A stretch of DNA of 64,000 nt from JBPOFM01 sp041391925 (GCA_041391925.1 JAWKNA010000008.1:124001-188000); one strand, 5' to 3'; counted from the first letter of the stretch, positions 37,101 through 45,004 are shown. Notes: generated by a model not told the origin, from the sequence alone. Numbers and translations are program-made.

Positions 37101-37304
37101 AAGAGATGCTGCAGCCGTACTAAAACCAACATATTTTAAGAAATCACGACGTGTAGTGGAAGAGGCTTCTAAAGCAGATTTGTTTCCTAAAAATTCATCT
37201 GTAGGAATTTCCGAAGCAAACTCGTTCTGTTTAAGCGTCTCAACAATAGAGCTATTCTCGTTTAGCTCTTCAACACTTTTCCAGTATTTCTTGTTTGATG
37301 ACAT
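34161..37304 (-). CDS. actB: Alternative complex III subunit ActB (molybdopterin oxidoreductase-like plus iron-sulfur domain)
   Basis: Large peripheral subunit, 1047 residues, fusing a CISM-family molybdopterin-oxidoreductase-like domain (about 80-690) that in ActB binds no molybdenum cofactor, and a ferredoxin-like domain (about 735-1020) with four cysteine groups: CTGCGACVIAC, CQHCNHAPCETVC, CVGTRYCANNC and CSMCIQMTQ with later CSAAC. A twin-arginine signal (TTRRDFLKYVG, R52-R53) lies about 45 residues from the N-terminus, the Tat-variant position typical of these proteins, ending at a lipobox-like cysteine (C71). A serine-rich linker occurs near 535-575. It receives electrons from ActC and relays them to ActA. 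Confidence 0.95.
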   Translation of the reverse strand: MSSNKKYWKSVEELNENSSIVETLKQNEFASEIPTDEFLGNKSALEASSTTRRDFLKYVGFSTAAASLAACEGPVIKSIPYVVQPESIIPGVANYYATTIADGYDFASVLVKTREGRPIKIDNNEMSSSHVNARVNASVLGLYDNLRVKSPMKGGDKISWSTFDSEVNQKLTDLKVAGKEIVLLTQTFASPSTSRLISTFKEKYGNVRHVVYDAISESAALDAYQAKYGERALANYDFSKASTIVSVGADFLVDWQGGGFDAGYAQGRIPKDGKMSRHIQIEANMSLTGANADTRIPATPSQQRKALAKIYSYITGQGVSADLPAHIDEAVQKAASELKKAGSKGVLVTGINDVNAQTVALNINASLGSKALDTKTPITTRQGSDKAVAALVSDMKAGKVGAIIMCGVNPLYTLPNSSEFKEGLGNTELSIAFSMKADETASAVQYIAAAPHYLESWGDVELKKGHFALTQPTIRPLFDTRQFQDALLKWTGSEMTYHDFIKDTWTSSVLGGSSFNQALHDGVFESGGVSVASLVGDEMSSNTESTEVTSESISSVSVSGGDAARSLASSSESNGLELTLYSKIGLGDGQQANNPWLQEFPDPITRVTWDNYVSVSKTDAKKLNIKNWHVANGGLNGSLVELTVNGVKETLPALIQPGQAVGSIGLSFGYGRTKGLKKEMQTGKNAYKFYKDFNTTQSGASLKVVGGEHEFACVQLHNTLMGRGDIIKETTLEIFNTKDKDYWNAVPAVSLNHIETPVTSPEVDLWDEFDRSIGHHFNLSIDLNACTGCGACVIACHSENNVPVVGKQEVRKSRDMHWLRIDRYYSSEETFSEDDEKKENFSGLFGDNGSLGGFNEMESAAMDNPQVAFQPVMCQHCNHAPCETVCPVAATSHGRQGQNHMAYNRCVGTRYCANNCPYKVRRFNWFLYNKNDEFDYHMNDDLGRMVLNPDVVVRSRGVMEKCSMCIQMTQKTILDAKRDGRVIKDGEFSTACSAACGSGAMVFGDINDKESKVAKLKKDNRMYHLLESVGTKPNVQYHVKVRNTTEA

Positions 37305-37379
37305 ATTCTTTAATAGTTATTAGTTGTTAGTTTGGGTTCATAGTTTAAAGCTAAAATCCAAAACTGTATCTTCAATTTA

Positions 37380-38699
37380 TTAATAATGACATTTACCACA
37401 TTCAATACCTCCCATTTGTGCAACGGTCAGTTTATCAACACCATACTTTTTCGATAATTGTTCGTGTATTTTGGTATAGTATTCATTATTCTCCACTTTT
37501 ACATTGGTTTCTCTGTGGCAATTGATACACCAGCCCATTGTCAACGGTGAGAATTGTGACATGACTTCCATGGTTTCTACTGGTCCGTGACAGGTTTGAC
37601 ATTCAATACCTCCAACTGAAACGTGTTGTGAGTGGTTGAAATAAGCAAAATCAGGTAAATTGTGTATCCTCACCCATTTCACTGGTTGCGGAGTTCCCGT
37701 ATAATTCTGGCCATCCCATCCTACAGCATCATATAATTTTTGAATCTGGGCATCATAAAATTCCTTGCTGTAATCTTCCGTAGCTGTTGTTGCCGCCACT
37801 TCTGAAATAGATTTATGACAGTTCATACAAACATTCAAGGAAGGAATGCCTGAAGTTTTACTGACTCTAGCGGAAGAGTGGCAATATTTACAATCAATGC
37901 CATTATCGCCCGCATGAATTCTATGAGAATAATGAATTGGCTGAACTGGTTCGTAACCTTGGTCTACTCCTACTTGCATTAAATAACCATATATAAAATA
38001 ACCACTGGCCAACAATAAGAAAATACAGGTTACTAAAACCAAAAATTGATTATGAACGAATGCCTTCCAAATGGGTGTTCCTTTCTCTTTGTGGGGCACT
38101 GGAATGCCTTTGGCTTCTGCAAAACGGCTTAAAGTACGTCTTACCAAAATCAAAGCTATTGCTAACAGACCGAACAATATAGCCAAGGCACCAAGAATGA
38201 GTTTATTAGAACTATTGGCTTGGACAGGAGGTGCTTGAGTTAACTTTTCTCCTGGCTCTTCTTTAGGTACTTCAGCTGTATAAGCCAAGATGTTATCAAT
38301 ATCCTCAGTGGAAAGTTGAGGAAACGCCGTCATTGCAGTATTGTTGTACTCCTTAAAAAGTGCGTTAGCGTAAGCATCCCCAGATTTGAGAACTCCAGCA
38401 CTATTGTGAACCCAATCGTAAATCCACTGCCTATCCTTACCCTCTTCTTCCAAAAGCGCCTCGACATTACGAAGTGCAGGACCAGTCATAGGTTTGTCCA
38501 ATTTATGGCACGCCGCACAGTTGGCATTGAATAGTGCTTTACCTTTTGCAGGGTCGCCCTCTTGGGCTTTAAGTGAAGTTGAAAACGTGAGTAAAACTAT
38601 AAACCCTAAACGAAGAACCGTTGAGGTCAATTTACGGAGTATCACCTGTTGCATATTGTTAGTTGAATTATCTTTCAAACTTTGGTATGATTTTTTCAT
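37380..38699 (-). CDS. actA: Alternative complex III multiheme cytochrome ActA, fused to a monoheme domain
   Basis: First gene of the act-cox unit; 439 residues with six CxxCH heme sites. An exported monoheme domain (CAACH at 61-65, GPALRNVEALL) comes first, then a membrane helix (about 170-190), a second helix (about 215-235) and a pentaheme domain with CKYCH, CMNCH, CQTCH, CINCH and the terminal CGKCH. Pentaheme ActA is the known minimal form; the extra N-terminal cytochrome and helix are fused here. The ATG at 38699 is kept because a -7 element lies 36 bases upstream; an ATG at 38654 would give a more compact signal peptide. Confidence 0.93.
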   Translation of the reverse strand: MKKSYQSLKDNSTNNMQQVILRKLTSTVLRLGFIVLLTFSTSLKAQEGDPAKGKALFNANCAACHKLDKPMTGPALRNVEALLEEEGKDRQWIYDWVHNSAGVLKSGDAYANALFKEYNNTAMTAFPQLSTEDIDNILAYTAEVPKEEPGEKLTQAPPVQANSSNKLILGALAILFGLLAIALILVRRTLSRFAEAKGIPVPHKEKGTPIWKAFVHNQFLVLVTCIFLLLASGYFIYGYLMQVGVDQGYEPVQPIHYSHRIHAGDNGIDCKYCHSSARVSKTSGIPSLNVCMNCHKSISEVAATTATEDYSKEFYDAQIQKLYDAVGWDGQNYTGTPQPVKWVRIHNLPDFAYFNHSQHVSVGGIECQTCHGPVETMEVMSQFSPLTMGWCINCHRETNVKVENNEYYTKIHEQLSKKYGVDKLTVAQMGGIECGKCHY

Positions 38700-38734
38700 T
38701 AAATAGAAAAAAAATACAGTTATAAAATCTCTCG

Positions 38735-38742
38735 CAAAAGTA
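38735..38742 (-). promoter_or_regulatory. Probable -7 element of the act-cox unit
   Basis: Minus strand TACTTTTG matches TAnnTTTG, 36 bases before the actA ATG at 38699. No good -33 TTG is evident. No other promoter-like site is seen in the act-cox unit, so it would transcribe eight genes over 12 kb. Confidence 0.4.
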
Positions 38743-38813
38743 ATACTTAAAGTCGATTTGGGAAATGTTAGAGAACTGTTAATTGATAATTTATAAAGAT
38801 TCTAAATAATAAA

Positions 38814-38848
38814 TTGTTCAAAAAATAAGTTTAATAAATTTACTTTTG
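38814..38848 (+). promoter_or_regulatory. Probable promoter of the SPOR-like gene
   Basis: TTG (38814-38816), 24 bases, TACTTTTG (38841-38848), 18 bases before the ATG at 38867. The spacing is slightly long. The element overlaps an upstream ATG at 38846, which supports the later start. Confidence 0.45.
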
Positions 38849-38866
38849 TATCAAATATATTTCATT

Positions 38867-39253
38867 ATGAAAAAATCACTTTTAAACCCTTTTTTTATGT
38901 GCCTGATTTTCACACTGGTTTCTTTTAAAGGAATCGCGCAAACAGCACAAGTGACCATCGATGCCAATAAAGACATCGACAAATTATTGGAATTCAAAAA
39001 AGACATAAAAACTGTCGATTTGTACAAAATAAGAATTTATTCTGGTGATAGAAGTGGTGCAGAAAATACGAAAAGCAACGCCAATCTGCTTTATTCAGAA
39101 TGGCCATCGGTGATGGAATATGAGACACCAAACTATAAAATTTACGTTGGAAATTTTTTGAGCCGATTGGAAGCCGACCGAGCTTTAATGACGGTCAAAA
39201 AAAACTATCCAAGTGCCTTAATATTATTCTTCAAAAAGGAAAAAAACAAATAG
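38867..39253 (+). CDS. SPOR-like exported small protein
   Basis: A 128-residue secreted or periplasmic protein. The signal peptide is about 1-25, ending FKGIAQ. The mature part has the beta-alpha-beta pattern of SPOR domains: VDLYKIRIYSGDRSGAENTK, then EYETPNYKIYVGNFLSRLEADRALMTVKKNYPSALILF, with the YxVQVGxF-like element as YKIYVGNF. SPOR domains bind denuded glycan strands of peptidoglycan at division sites; here the whole mature protein is little more than one such domain. An upstream ATG at 38846 adds 7 residues but overlaps the promoter. Convergent with infB; a strong shared terminator lies between. Confidence 0.75.
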   Translation: MKKSLLNPFFMCLIFTLVSFKGIAQTAQVTIDANKDIDKLLEFKKDIKTVDLYKIRIYSGDRSGAENTKSNANLLYSEWPSVMEYETPNYKIYVGNFLSRLEADRALMTVKKNYPSALILFFKKEKNK

Positions 39254-39271
39254 ATATAACAATCTAAAAAT

Positions 39272-39307
39272 CAAAAAGCGGCCATAAAATTTTATGGCCG
39301 CTTTTTT
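39272..39307. terminator. Bidirectional terminator between the SPOR-like gene and infB
   Basis: AAAAAGCGGCCATAAAA and its exact complement form a 17-base inverted repeat, flanked by A on one side and T on the other, so it serves both convergent genes. Confidence 0.9.
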
Positions 39308-39325
39308 TATTTAATAAATTGAATA

Positions 39326-42028
39326 TTATTTCAATTTCTTTTTAACCTCAACTTCATGGAATGCTTCAATGACATCATCCACTTCAATATCATTATAATT
39401 CTTGATTTGCATACCGCAATCAAAACCTTTGGCTACTTCCTTGACATCATCTTTAAATCGTTTCAATGATGCCAATTCACCAGTATAAATAACGACACCG
39501 TCACGTATGAGACGTACTTGCGAGCTTTTGAAGATTTTTCCTGTTGTAACCATGCATCCTGCAATGGTACCAACTTTGGAGACTTTAAAGATTTCGCGGA
39601 TTTCGGCTGTACCAGTAATTTCTTCTTTCAACTCTGGAGACAACATTCCTTCCATCGCATCTTTCAAGTCGTTGATGGCGTCATAGATGATGGAATACAT
39701 TCTGATATCAATTTCTTCCTTATCAGCAATTTGGCGCGCATTACCCATAGGGCGCACGTTAAATCCGATGATAATCGCATCTGAGGCTGTTGCCAATAAT
39801 ACATCACTTTCTGTGATGGCACCTACGCCCTTATGGATGATATTGACCTGAATTTCTTCTGTCGATAATTTCTGGAAAGAATCTGTTAATGCTTCCACAG
39901 AACCATCCACATCGCCTTTAAGGATGATATTCAATTCTTGGAAATCACCCAAGGCAATACGTCTTCCGATTTCATCAAGTGTAATATGACGTTGCGTTCT
40001 AACGGATTGTTCACGTTGCAATTGAGTACGCTTGGCTGCAATTTGCTTTGCTTCACGTTCATCTTCAAAAACGCTAAATTTATCACCTGCTTGTGGTGCA
40101 CCATCCAACCCTAAAATAGATACAGGAGTTGAAGGGCCTGCTTCTTTGACATTCTTGCCTCGCTCATCATGCATGGCACGAACTTTTCCACTGTTTTTAC
40201 CAGCAAGCACATAATCCCCGACCTTTAAAGTTCCTGCTTGAACCAAAATTGTGGAAACATACCCACGACCTTTGTCCAAGAAGGCTTCTACGACTGTTCC
40301 AGTTGCGGGCTTATTAGGATTGGCTTGAAGCTCTAATATTTCCGCTTCCAGCAATACTTTCTCTAATAATTCCTTGACACCCTGACCTGTTTTTGCTGAA
40401 ATATCGTGGGATTGTATGGTACCTCCCCAATCTTCGACCAACAAATTCATTTGTGCCAAACCTTCTTTAACTTTTTCAGGATTTGCTCCTGGTTTGTCAA
40501 TTTTGTTGATGGCAAACACAATTGGCACATTGGCCGCTTGCGCATGTGCAATAGCCTCTTTTGTTTGGGGCATGATGGCATCATCTGCAGCTATCACGAT
40601 AATTGCCAAATCTGTTACTTGTGCACCACGAGCACGCATAGCCGTAAACGCTTCGTGACCTGGTGTATCTAAGAATGCGATTTTTTGACCGCCTTCGAGT
40701 TGTACTCCATAAGCGCCAATATGCTGTGTAATACCTCCTGACTCACCAGCAATCACATTTTCATGGCGTATGTAATCGAGAAGCGATGTTTTACCATGAT
40801 CTACGTGACCCATGACGGTAACAATAGGTGCACGAGGTTTTAAATCTTCTGGTTTGTCCTCAACTTCTTCTATACTATCTTCTAAATCTGAAGTGACAAA
40901 TTCTACTTCATATCCAAACTCATCAGCCACGACCGATAAAGTTTCCGCATCAAGGCGTTGGTTCATGGTGACCATCATTCCTAGCGACATGCATGCCGAA
41001 ATAATCTGCGTGACAGGAACGTCCATCATAGTAGCAACTTCACTTGCAGTAACAAACTCTGTTACTTTTAATACTTTGCTATCCGCTTCTTGCTGCTCAA
41101 GGTCTTTCTCAGATTGTTGACGGTGTTGGTCTCTTTTGTCTCTTCTATATTTGGCTCCCTTTCCTTTAGAGGATTTTCCTTGAAGTTTCTCAAGGGTTTC
41201 CCTTACTTGTTTTTGAACGTCTGCTTCGCTTGGCTCTTCCTTGATAGTGCTTGGACGGTTTCCGGATTTGCCTCTAAAGTTACCTTTTCCTCTTTCACCA
41301 AAATTAGATTTTCCATTACCATTTCCAGCATCAGCTGGCCCTTTGCTAATTCGTCTTCTCTTCTTTTTAGAAGCATCTTTATTGGCATCAGGCTTTTTAG
41401 GTTCTTCTTTTTTCTTTTTTGTCTTATTGAATTGTGACAAATCGATTTTGTCTCCTGCAAATTTAGGTCCTGAAAGTTTTTGGTATTGCGTTTTTAATGT
41501 TTCATCTTCATCTTCGGAAGTCGATTTTTCTTCTGATTTTGTTTCTTTGGGCTTTTCAGCTTTTACTTCCTTATCAACTTCTTTAGGGTTTTCCGCTTTG
41601 ACTTCTGAAGCTTCATCTCGTTCTGGCACTTTAGCTTCTTCAACCTTTGACTCTTCCTTTTTTGATTCCGCTTTGGCAGGATTCAAGTCAATCTTGCCAA
41701 CTTGTTTTGGACCACTTAATTCAGCTTTTGCTTTTACAACCTGTTTGCTGGCTTCCTCTTTTCTAAGTTTTTCTTCAATCTCACGCTCACGTTGTTCACG
41801 CAGTTCTTCTTTTTCCTTGTGCTTTGCTTCACTGACTTCTTGGGATTCCGCTTTTTTGTTGGCATCCGTTTGAAACTCATTGGAAAGAATACTGTGAACT
41901 TCTTCTGATATTTTAGTATTCGGACTTTTTTCCACGCTGACGCCCTTTGATTCTAAAAAATCAACAGCACGATCAATGGAAATATTGAGTTCGCGTAATA
42001 CTTTATTTAATCTTATTGTATCAGCCAT
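39326..42028 (-). CDS. infB: Translation initiation factor IF-2
   Basis: GTPase that brings fMet-tRNA to the 30S subunit. The 900-residue protein has a small N-terminal fold (1-55), a long lysine/glutamate-rich low-complexity region (about 60-320), a second IF2-N domain (about 325-380), the G domain with GHVDHGKTSLLD, DTPGHEAF and NKIDKPGANPEKV, then domains II and III and the C2 tRNA-binding domain ending AFHEVEVKKKLK. Core motifs are intact. It is the last gene of rimP-nusA-infB, 30 bases after nusA. The large antisense open frames are mirror images of the low-complexity codons. Confidence 0.97.
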   Translation of the reverse strand: MADTIRLNKVLRELNISIDRAVDFLESKGVSVEKSPNTKISEEVHSILSNEFQTDANKKAESQEVSEAKHKEKEELREQREREIEEKLRKEEASKQVVKAKAELSGPKQVGKIDLNPAKAESKKEESKVEEAKVPERDEASEVKAENPKEVDKEVKAEKPKETKSEEKSTSEDEDETLKTQYQKLSGPKFAGDKIDLSQFNKTKKKKEEPKKPDANKDASKKKRRRISKGPADAGNGNGKSNFGERGKGNFRGKSGNRPSTIKEEPSEADVQKQVRETLEKLQGKSSKGKGAKYRRDKRDQHRQQSEKDLEQQEADSKVLKVTEFVTASEVATMMDVPVTQIISACMSLGMMVTMNQRLDAETLSVVADEFGYEVEFVTSDLEDSIEEVEDKPEDLKPRAPIVTVMGHVDHGKTSLLDYIRHENVIAGESGGITQHIGAYGVQLEGGQKIAFLDTPGHEAFTAMRARGAQVTDLAIIVIAADDAIMPQTKEAIAHAQAANVPIVFAINKIDKPGANPEKVKEGLAQMNLLVEDWGGTIQSHDISAKTGQGVKELLEKVLLEAEILELQANPNKPATGTVVEAFLDKGRGYVSTILVQAGTLKVGDYVLAGKNSGKVRAMHDERGKNVKEAGPSTPVSILGLDGAPQAGDKFSVFEDEREAKQIAAKRTQLQREQSVRTQRHITLDEIGRRIALGDFQELNIILKGDVDGSVEALTDSFQKLSTEEIQVNIIHKGVGAITESDVLLATASDAIIIGFNVRPMGNARQIADKEEIDIRMYSIIYDAINDLKDAMEGMLSPELKEEITGTAEIREIFKVSKVGTIAGCMVTTGKIFKSSQVRLIRDGVVIYTGELASLKRFKDDVKEVAKGFDCGMQIKNYNDIEVDDVIEAFHEVEVKKKLK

Positions 42029-42058
42029 AAATTGCTTGTAATATACTTTAAATATGTG

Positions 42059-43291
42059 TTACTCCTCAAATTCTTCCTTGAGAATTCGGAGTACATCAAT
42101 AATTGTTTCTTCTTCGAGGTCGGTTCTTTTTACCAAATCTTCGACATCTTGTTCTAAAATGCTTTTTGCAGTGTCCAATCCAGCTTTGCTGAACTCTTCT
42201 ATGACCCAGTCTTCTATTTCGTCTGAAAACTCTTTTAGTTCCACATCTTCTTCTGCGCCTTCTCTAAATACGTCGATTTCATAACCAGTCAATTGCCCTG
42301 CCAAACGAATGTTATGGCCTCCTCTACCAATAGCTTTTGATACTTCTTCCGGTTTCAACAATACTTCTGCGCGCTTTGTTTCCTCGTTCAACTTCACAGA
42401 AGTGACACGAGCTGGACTCAATGCTCTTGTGATAAATAACTGTAAATTATTAGTGTAATTGATAACATCGATATTCTCGTTGCCCAATTCTCTAACAATC
42501 CCATGAATCCTAGAACCTTTCATACCCACACAGGCTCCTACAGGGTCAATTCTATCGTCGTAAGAATCCACGGCCACTTTTGCTTTTTCGCCTGGTATTC
42601 TTACAACATTTTTGATGGTAATCAATCCATCAAACACCTCTGGTATTTCCTGTTCAAACAATTTTTCCAAAAATACTGGAGCAGTTCTGGACATGATGAT
42701 GGTTGGCTTGTTTCCTTTCAGTTCCACGCTTTCAATGATACCTCTCACATTTTCTCCTTTTCTAAAGAAATCGGAAGGTATTTGTTTTTCTTTCGGCAAT
42801 ATGATTTCGTTGCCCTCATCATCCAATAAAATAATGGCTCTATGACGAATATGATGGACCTCGGCAGTATAAATTTCGCCGATTAAATCTTTAAACTGTT
42901 TGTAGATATTAGTATTGTCATGTTCATGGATTTTTGAAATCAAATTTTGACGCAATGCCAAAATAGAGCGCCTTCCGAGATCAATCAATTTCACAGCTTC
43001 TGCTACATCTTCACCTACTTCAAAATCCGGTTCAATTTTGCGCGCTTCTGATAATTCAATCTCTTGGTTTGGCTCTTCAACTTCACCATCCGCAACCACA
43101 ATTCGGTTTCTCCATATCTCCAAATCACCTTTGTCTGGATTGATAATAATATCAAAGTTGTCGTCATCACCATATTTCTTTTTTAAGGCATTTCTTAAAA
43201 CATCCTCTAAAATCGCCATCAACGTTACACGGTCGATTAATTTATCATCCTTAAACTCTGAAAAAGAATCAATTAGCGCAATATTTTCCAT
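42059..43291 (-). CDS. nusA: Transcription termination/antitermination factor NusA
   Basis: RNA polymerase-bound factor that modulates pausing, termination and antitermination. The 410 residues hold the N-terminal RNAP-binding domain (1-125), S1 domain (about 130-200), and two KH domains (about 205-350; EALSPARVTSVKLN and VSKAIGRGGHNIRLAGQLTG are visible), then a short acidic tail (residues 350-410). The acidic repeats of Escherichia coli NusA are largely missing, as in most bacteria outside gamma-proteobacteria. Twelve bases separate it from rimP and 30 from infB. Confidence 0.97.
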   Translation of the reverse strand: MENIALIDSFSEFKDDKLIDRVTLMAILEDVLRNALKKKYGDDDNFDIIINPDKGDLEIWRNRIVVADGEVEEPNQEIELSEARKIEPDFEVGEDVAEAVKLIDLGRRSILALRQNLISKIHEHDNTNIYKQFKDLIGEIYTAEVHHIRHRAIILLDDEGNEIILPKEKQIPSDFFRKGENVRGIIESVELKGNKPTIIMSRTAPVFLEKLFEQEIPEVFDGLITIKNVVRIPGEKAKVAVDSYDDRIDPVGACVGMKGSRIHGIVRELGNENIDVINYTNNLQLFITRALSPARVTSVKLNEETKRAEVLLKPEEVSKAIGRGGHNIRLAGQLTGYEIDVFREGAEEDVELKEFSDEIEDWVIEEFSKAGLDTAKSILEQDVEDLVKRTDLEEETIIDVLRILKEEFEE

Positions 43292-43303
43292 ATCTAATAT
43301 GAA

Positions 43304-43771
43304 TTAAAATTTTATAATCACTTTTGCTTCTAAAATGTCGTCATACTCTATTTTAGCCTGCTTATTTACTGTCATTTTGCCTTTCCCAACAGGTTTTGGC
43401 TCTTTTGCTTTCCATTCCAAAGTGATGTAATTGTCATCTGCTTCGGTAAGTAGGGCTTCCATTTTTGGTTGTTCTTTGGATTTGACCTGGAGTATTCTAC
43501 CAATATTCTTTTTGTATTGACGTTTTTCCGTTAATGGCGAGGTTGCTCCAGCTGAAGTCACCTCAAGAGAAAAATCCTCTTCTTCACGATCCAAATTATG
43601 CTCTATGGCTCTGCTTATAAAAATGCAATCTTCAACACTTACACCATTGTCCCCATCAATTACCACATTGATTTTGTTGTCTGGAGAAACTTTCAAATCA
43701 ATCAGAAAAAGGTCATTTCGTTCTTCCAAAGCATTGTCAATAAGCACTTTAACCGTTGATTCTTTAAGCAT
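43304..43771 (-). CDS. rimP: Ribosome maturation factor RimP
   Basis: Binds the 30S subunit and promotes its maturation. The 155-residue protein has the N-terminal alpha/beta domain (ELFLIDLKVSPDNKINVVID-like) with the conserved GVSVEDC segment and the C-terminal SH3-like domain (EWKAKEPKPVGKGKMTV). I use the ATG at 43771; the open frame extends to 43846, but the extra 25 codons run through the promoter and a hairpin, so they are leader rather than coding. First gene of rimP-nusA-infB. Confidence 0.93.
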   Translation of the reverse strand: MLKESTVKVLIDNALEERNDLFLIDLKVSPDNKINVVIDGDNGVSVEDCIFISRAIEHNLDREEEDFSLEVTSAGATSPLTEKRQYKKNIGRILQVKSKEQPKMEALLTEADDNYITLEWKAKEPKPVGKGKMTVNKQAKIEYDDILEAKVIIKF

Positions 43772-43787
43772 TTTTTTGTTATAAAAA

Positions 43788-43808
43788 GAGGGGACTTTCC
43801 GTCCCCTC
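43788..43808 (-). promoter_or_regulatory. Terminator-like hairpin in the rimP leader
   Basis: Minus strand GAGGGGAC, loop GGAAA, GTCCCCTC, followed at once by TTTTTAT, ending about 16 bases before the rimP ATG. It lies between the promoter and the start codon, so it is in the mRNA leader and could act as an attenuator or NusA-responsive site. No competing antiterminator pairing was seen by eye. Confidence 0.6.
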
Positions 43809-43835
43809 AAATTTGTCTTTTGCCATACTGCGGTG

Positions 43836-43867
43836 CAAATATACAACTTTTAAATTGATTTATACAA
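43836..43867 (-). promoter_or_regulatory. Promoter of rimP-nusA-infB
   Basis: Minus strand TTG (43867-43865), 21 bases, TATATTTG (43843-43836). Transcription would begin near 43830, giving a leader of about 60 bases that includes the hairpin. Confidence 0.6.
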
Positions 43868-43926
43868 GCGTAATTAAGTCGATTTTTATTATTAAATTTA
43901 GGACTTATAACATCAACCTTGACATT

Positions 43927-44751
43927 ATGAAGAAAATTTTAGTTCCAACCGATTTCTCAAAAGAGGCAGAAAATGCCCTGAAAGTTGCTGCTCAATTAGC
44001 CAAACGGCATGATTGCGAAATTTATCTATTGCACATGTTGGAAATACCTTTTCAGGAAATCGATGCCTTAAGCCATCACAGCGCTTTACCGGAAGCTATG
44101 TTTTTTATGAAATTGGCACATAAACGTTTTGAAGAGGTTATGGCGAGTGATTATCTGGACGGGATTACAGTGCATGAAACCGTAAAAGCGGAAAGTAACT
44201 TTAGCAGTGTCATTGATGTCTGCCATGAACATGGTGTGGATATGATTGTGATGGGTTCACATGGAGCCAGCGGATTTAAAGAGATGTTTGTTGGGTCTAA
44301 TGCTGAAAAGGTGGTACGTACCTCTGATATTCCTGTTTTGGTTATCAAAAATGAGCATGCCAATTTTACGGTTGAAAATTTTGTGTTTGCATCCGATTTT
44401 AAAAATGACAATAAGGAAACTTATAAACAGGCCGTTGATTTTGCTAAGTCATTTGATGCAAAAATTCATTTGTTGATGGTGAACACCCCAAATAATTTCA
44501 GCAATACTTTAGATTCAAAAAAACGAATCCTCGAGTTCATAAAAGACTATCCATTCGCTAATTACACCCTCAATGTGCACAATGACGAAAGTGTAGAAAA
44601 AGGCATTTTAAACTTTTCTCGTGAAATCGATGCAGATTTGATTGGTATCAGTACCCATGGCAGACAAGGAATTGCGCATTTCTTTAATGGAAGCATCAGT
44701 GAGGATTTGGTGAACCATGCGAAACGGCCAGTGATTACGTTTAAAATTTAA
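43927..44751 (+). CDS. Universal stress protein, tandem two-domain form
   Basis: A 274-residue cytoplasmic protein of two UspA domains (1-145 and 150-274). The first carries the ATP-binding pattern MKKILVPTDFS at the start and VMGSHGASGFKEMFVGSNAEKVV; the second ends with GISTHGRQGIAHFFNGSISEDLV, with both GxxGx9GS motifs recognisable. Tandem forms of this family are common in Bacteroidota. The open frame reaches 43813, but the ATG at 43927 fits the family start (MKKILVPTDFS). Divergent from rimP; a terminator follows. Confidence 0.92.
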   Translation: MKKILVPTDFSKEAENALKVAAQLAKRHDCEIYLLHMLEIPFQEIDALSHHSALPEAMFFMKLAHKRFEEVMASDYLDGITVHETVKAESNFSSVIDVCHEHGVDMIVMGSHGASGFKEMFVGSNAEKVVRTSDIPVLVIKNEHANFTVENFVFASDFKNDNKETYKQAVDFAKSFDAKIHLLMVNTPNNFSNTLDSKKRILEFIKDYPFANYTLNVHNDESVEKGILNFSREIDADLIGISTHGRQGIAHFFNGSISEDLVNHAKRPVITFKI

Positions 44752-44770
44752 AAAGAAAAAAAAGATATAT

Positions 44771-44802
44771 AAAAAAGTCTTCCCAAAAAGGAAGACTTTT
44801 TT
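44771..44802. terminator. Bidirectional terminator between the USP gene and tRNA-Gln
   Basis: AAAAAAGTCTTCC-CAAAAA-GGAAGACTTTTTT. The perfect stem with A and T flanks ends both the plus-strand stress-protein gene and the minus-strand tRNA. Confidence 0.88.
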
Positions 44803-44803
44803 G

Positions 44804-44876
44804 TTGGCCTACTAGGGCTCGAACCTAGACTCTTCTGGACCAAAACCAGACGTGTTGCCAGTTACACCATAGGCCA
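44804..44876 (-). tRNA. tRNA-Gln (anticodon TTG)
   Basis: The minus strand folds as a tRNA: acceptor TGGCCTA pairs with TAGGCCA, D arm with GTGTAACTGGCAACAC, anticodon arm TCTGG-TTTTGGT-CCAGA with TTG in the loop, and T arm CTAGG-TTCGAGC-CCTAG with the GGTTCGA core. The 73 bases include the discriminator A; CCA is not encoded. It stands alone with its own promoter. Confidence 0.95.
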
Positions 44877-44893
44877 ATCTCTAAATGAGGATG

Positions 44894-44924
44894 CAAATTT
44901 AGAACAAAGTTTTATTTGCACAAA
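44894..44924 (-). promoter_or_regulatory. Promoter of tRNA-Gln
   Basis: Minus strand TTTG (44924-44921), 19 bases, TAAATTTG (44901-44894), an exact fit to the Bacteroidota consensus. It is 17 bases before the tRNA 5' end. Confidence 0.72.
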
Positions 44925-44971
44925 CATTTTTTAAATAAAATAATGTCGATTTCCTTAACGTTTCCATAAAA

Positions 44972-45004
44972 TTGGTGTGACCTTATTTTTTATTCTTAAA
45001 TTCG
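44972..45004 (+). promoter_or_regulatory. Possible promoter of the DUF2723 gene
   Basis: TTG (44972-44974), 22 bases, TAAATTCG (44997-45004), one mismatch to TAnnTTTG, 27 bases before the ATG. Confidence 0.28.

Noticed and set aside
41241..41873. 210-codon plus-strand open frame opposite infB
   Set aside because: It is the mirror of Lys/Glu-rich codons in infB; the translation is Ser/Phe/Leu-rich noise.
43772..43846. N-terminal extension of rimP
   Set aside because: Codons run through the promoter and leader hairpin; the ATG at 43771 fits the family.
43813..43926. N-terminal extension of the universal stress protein
   Set aside because: The extra 38 residues overlap the divergent rimP promoter region and have no family similarity; MKKILVPTDFS at 43927 is the expected start.
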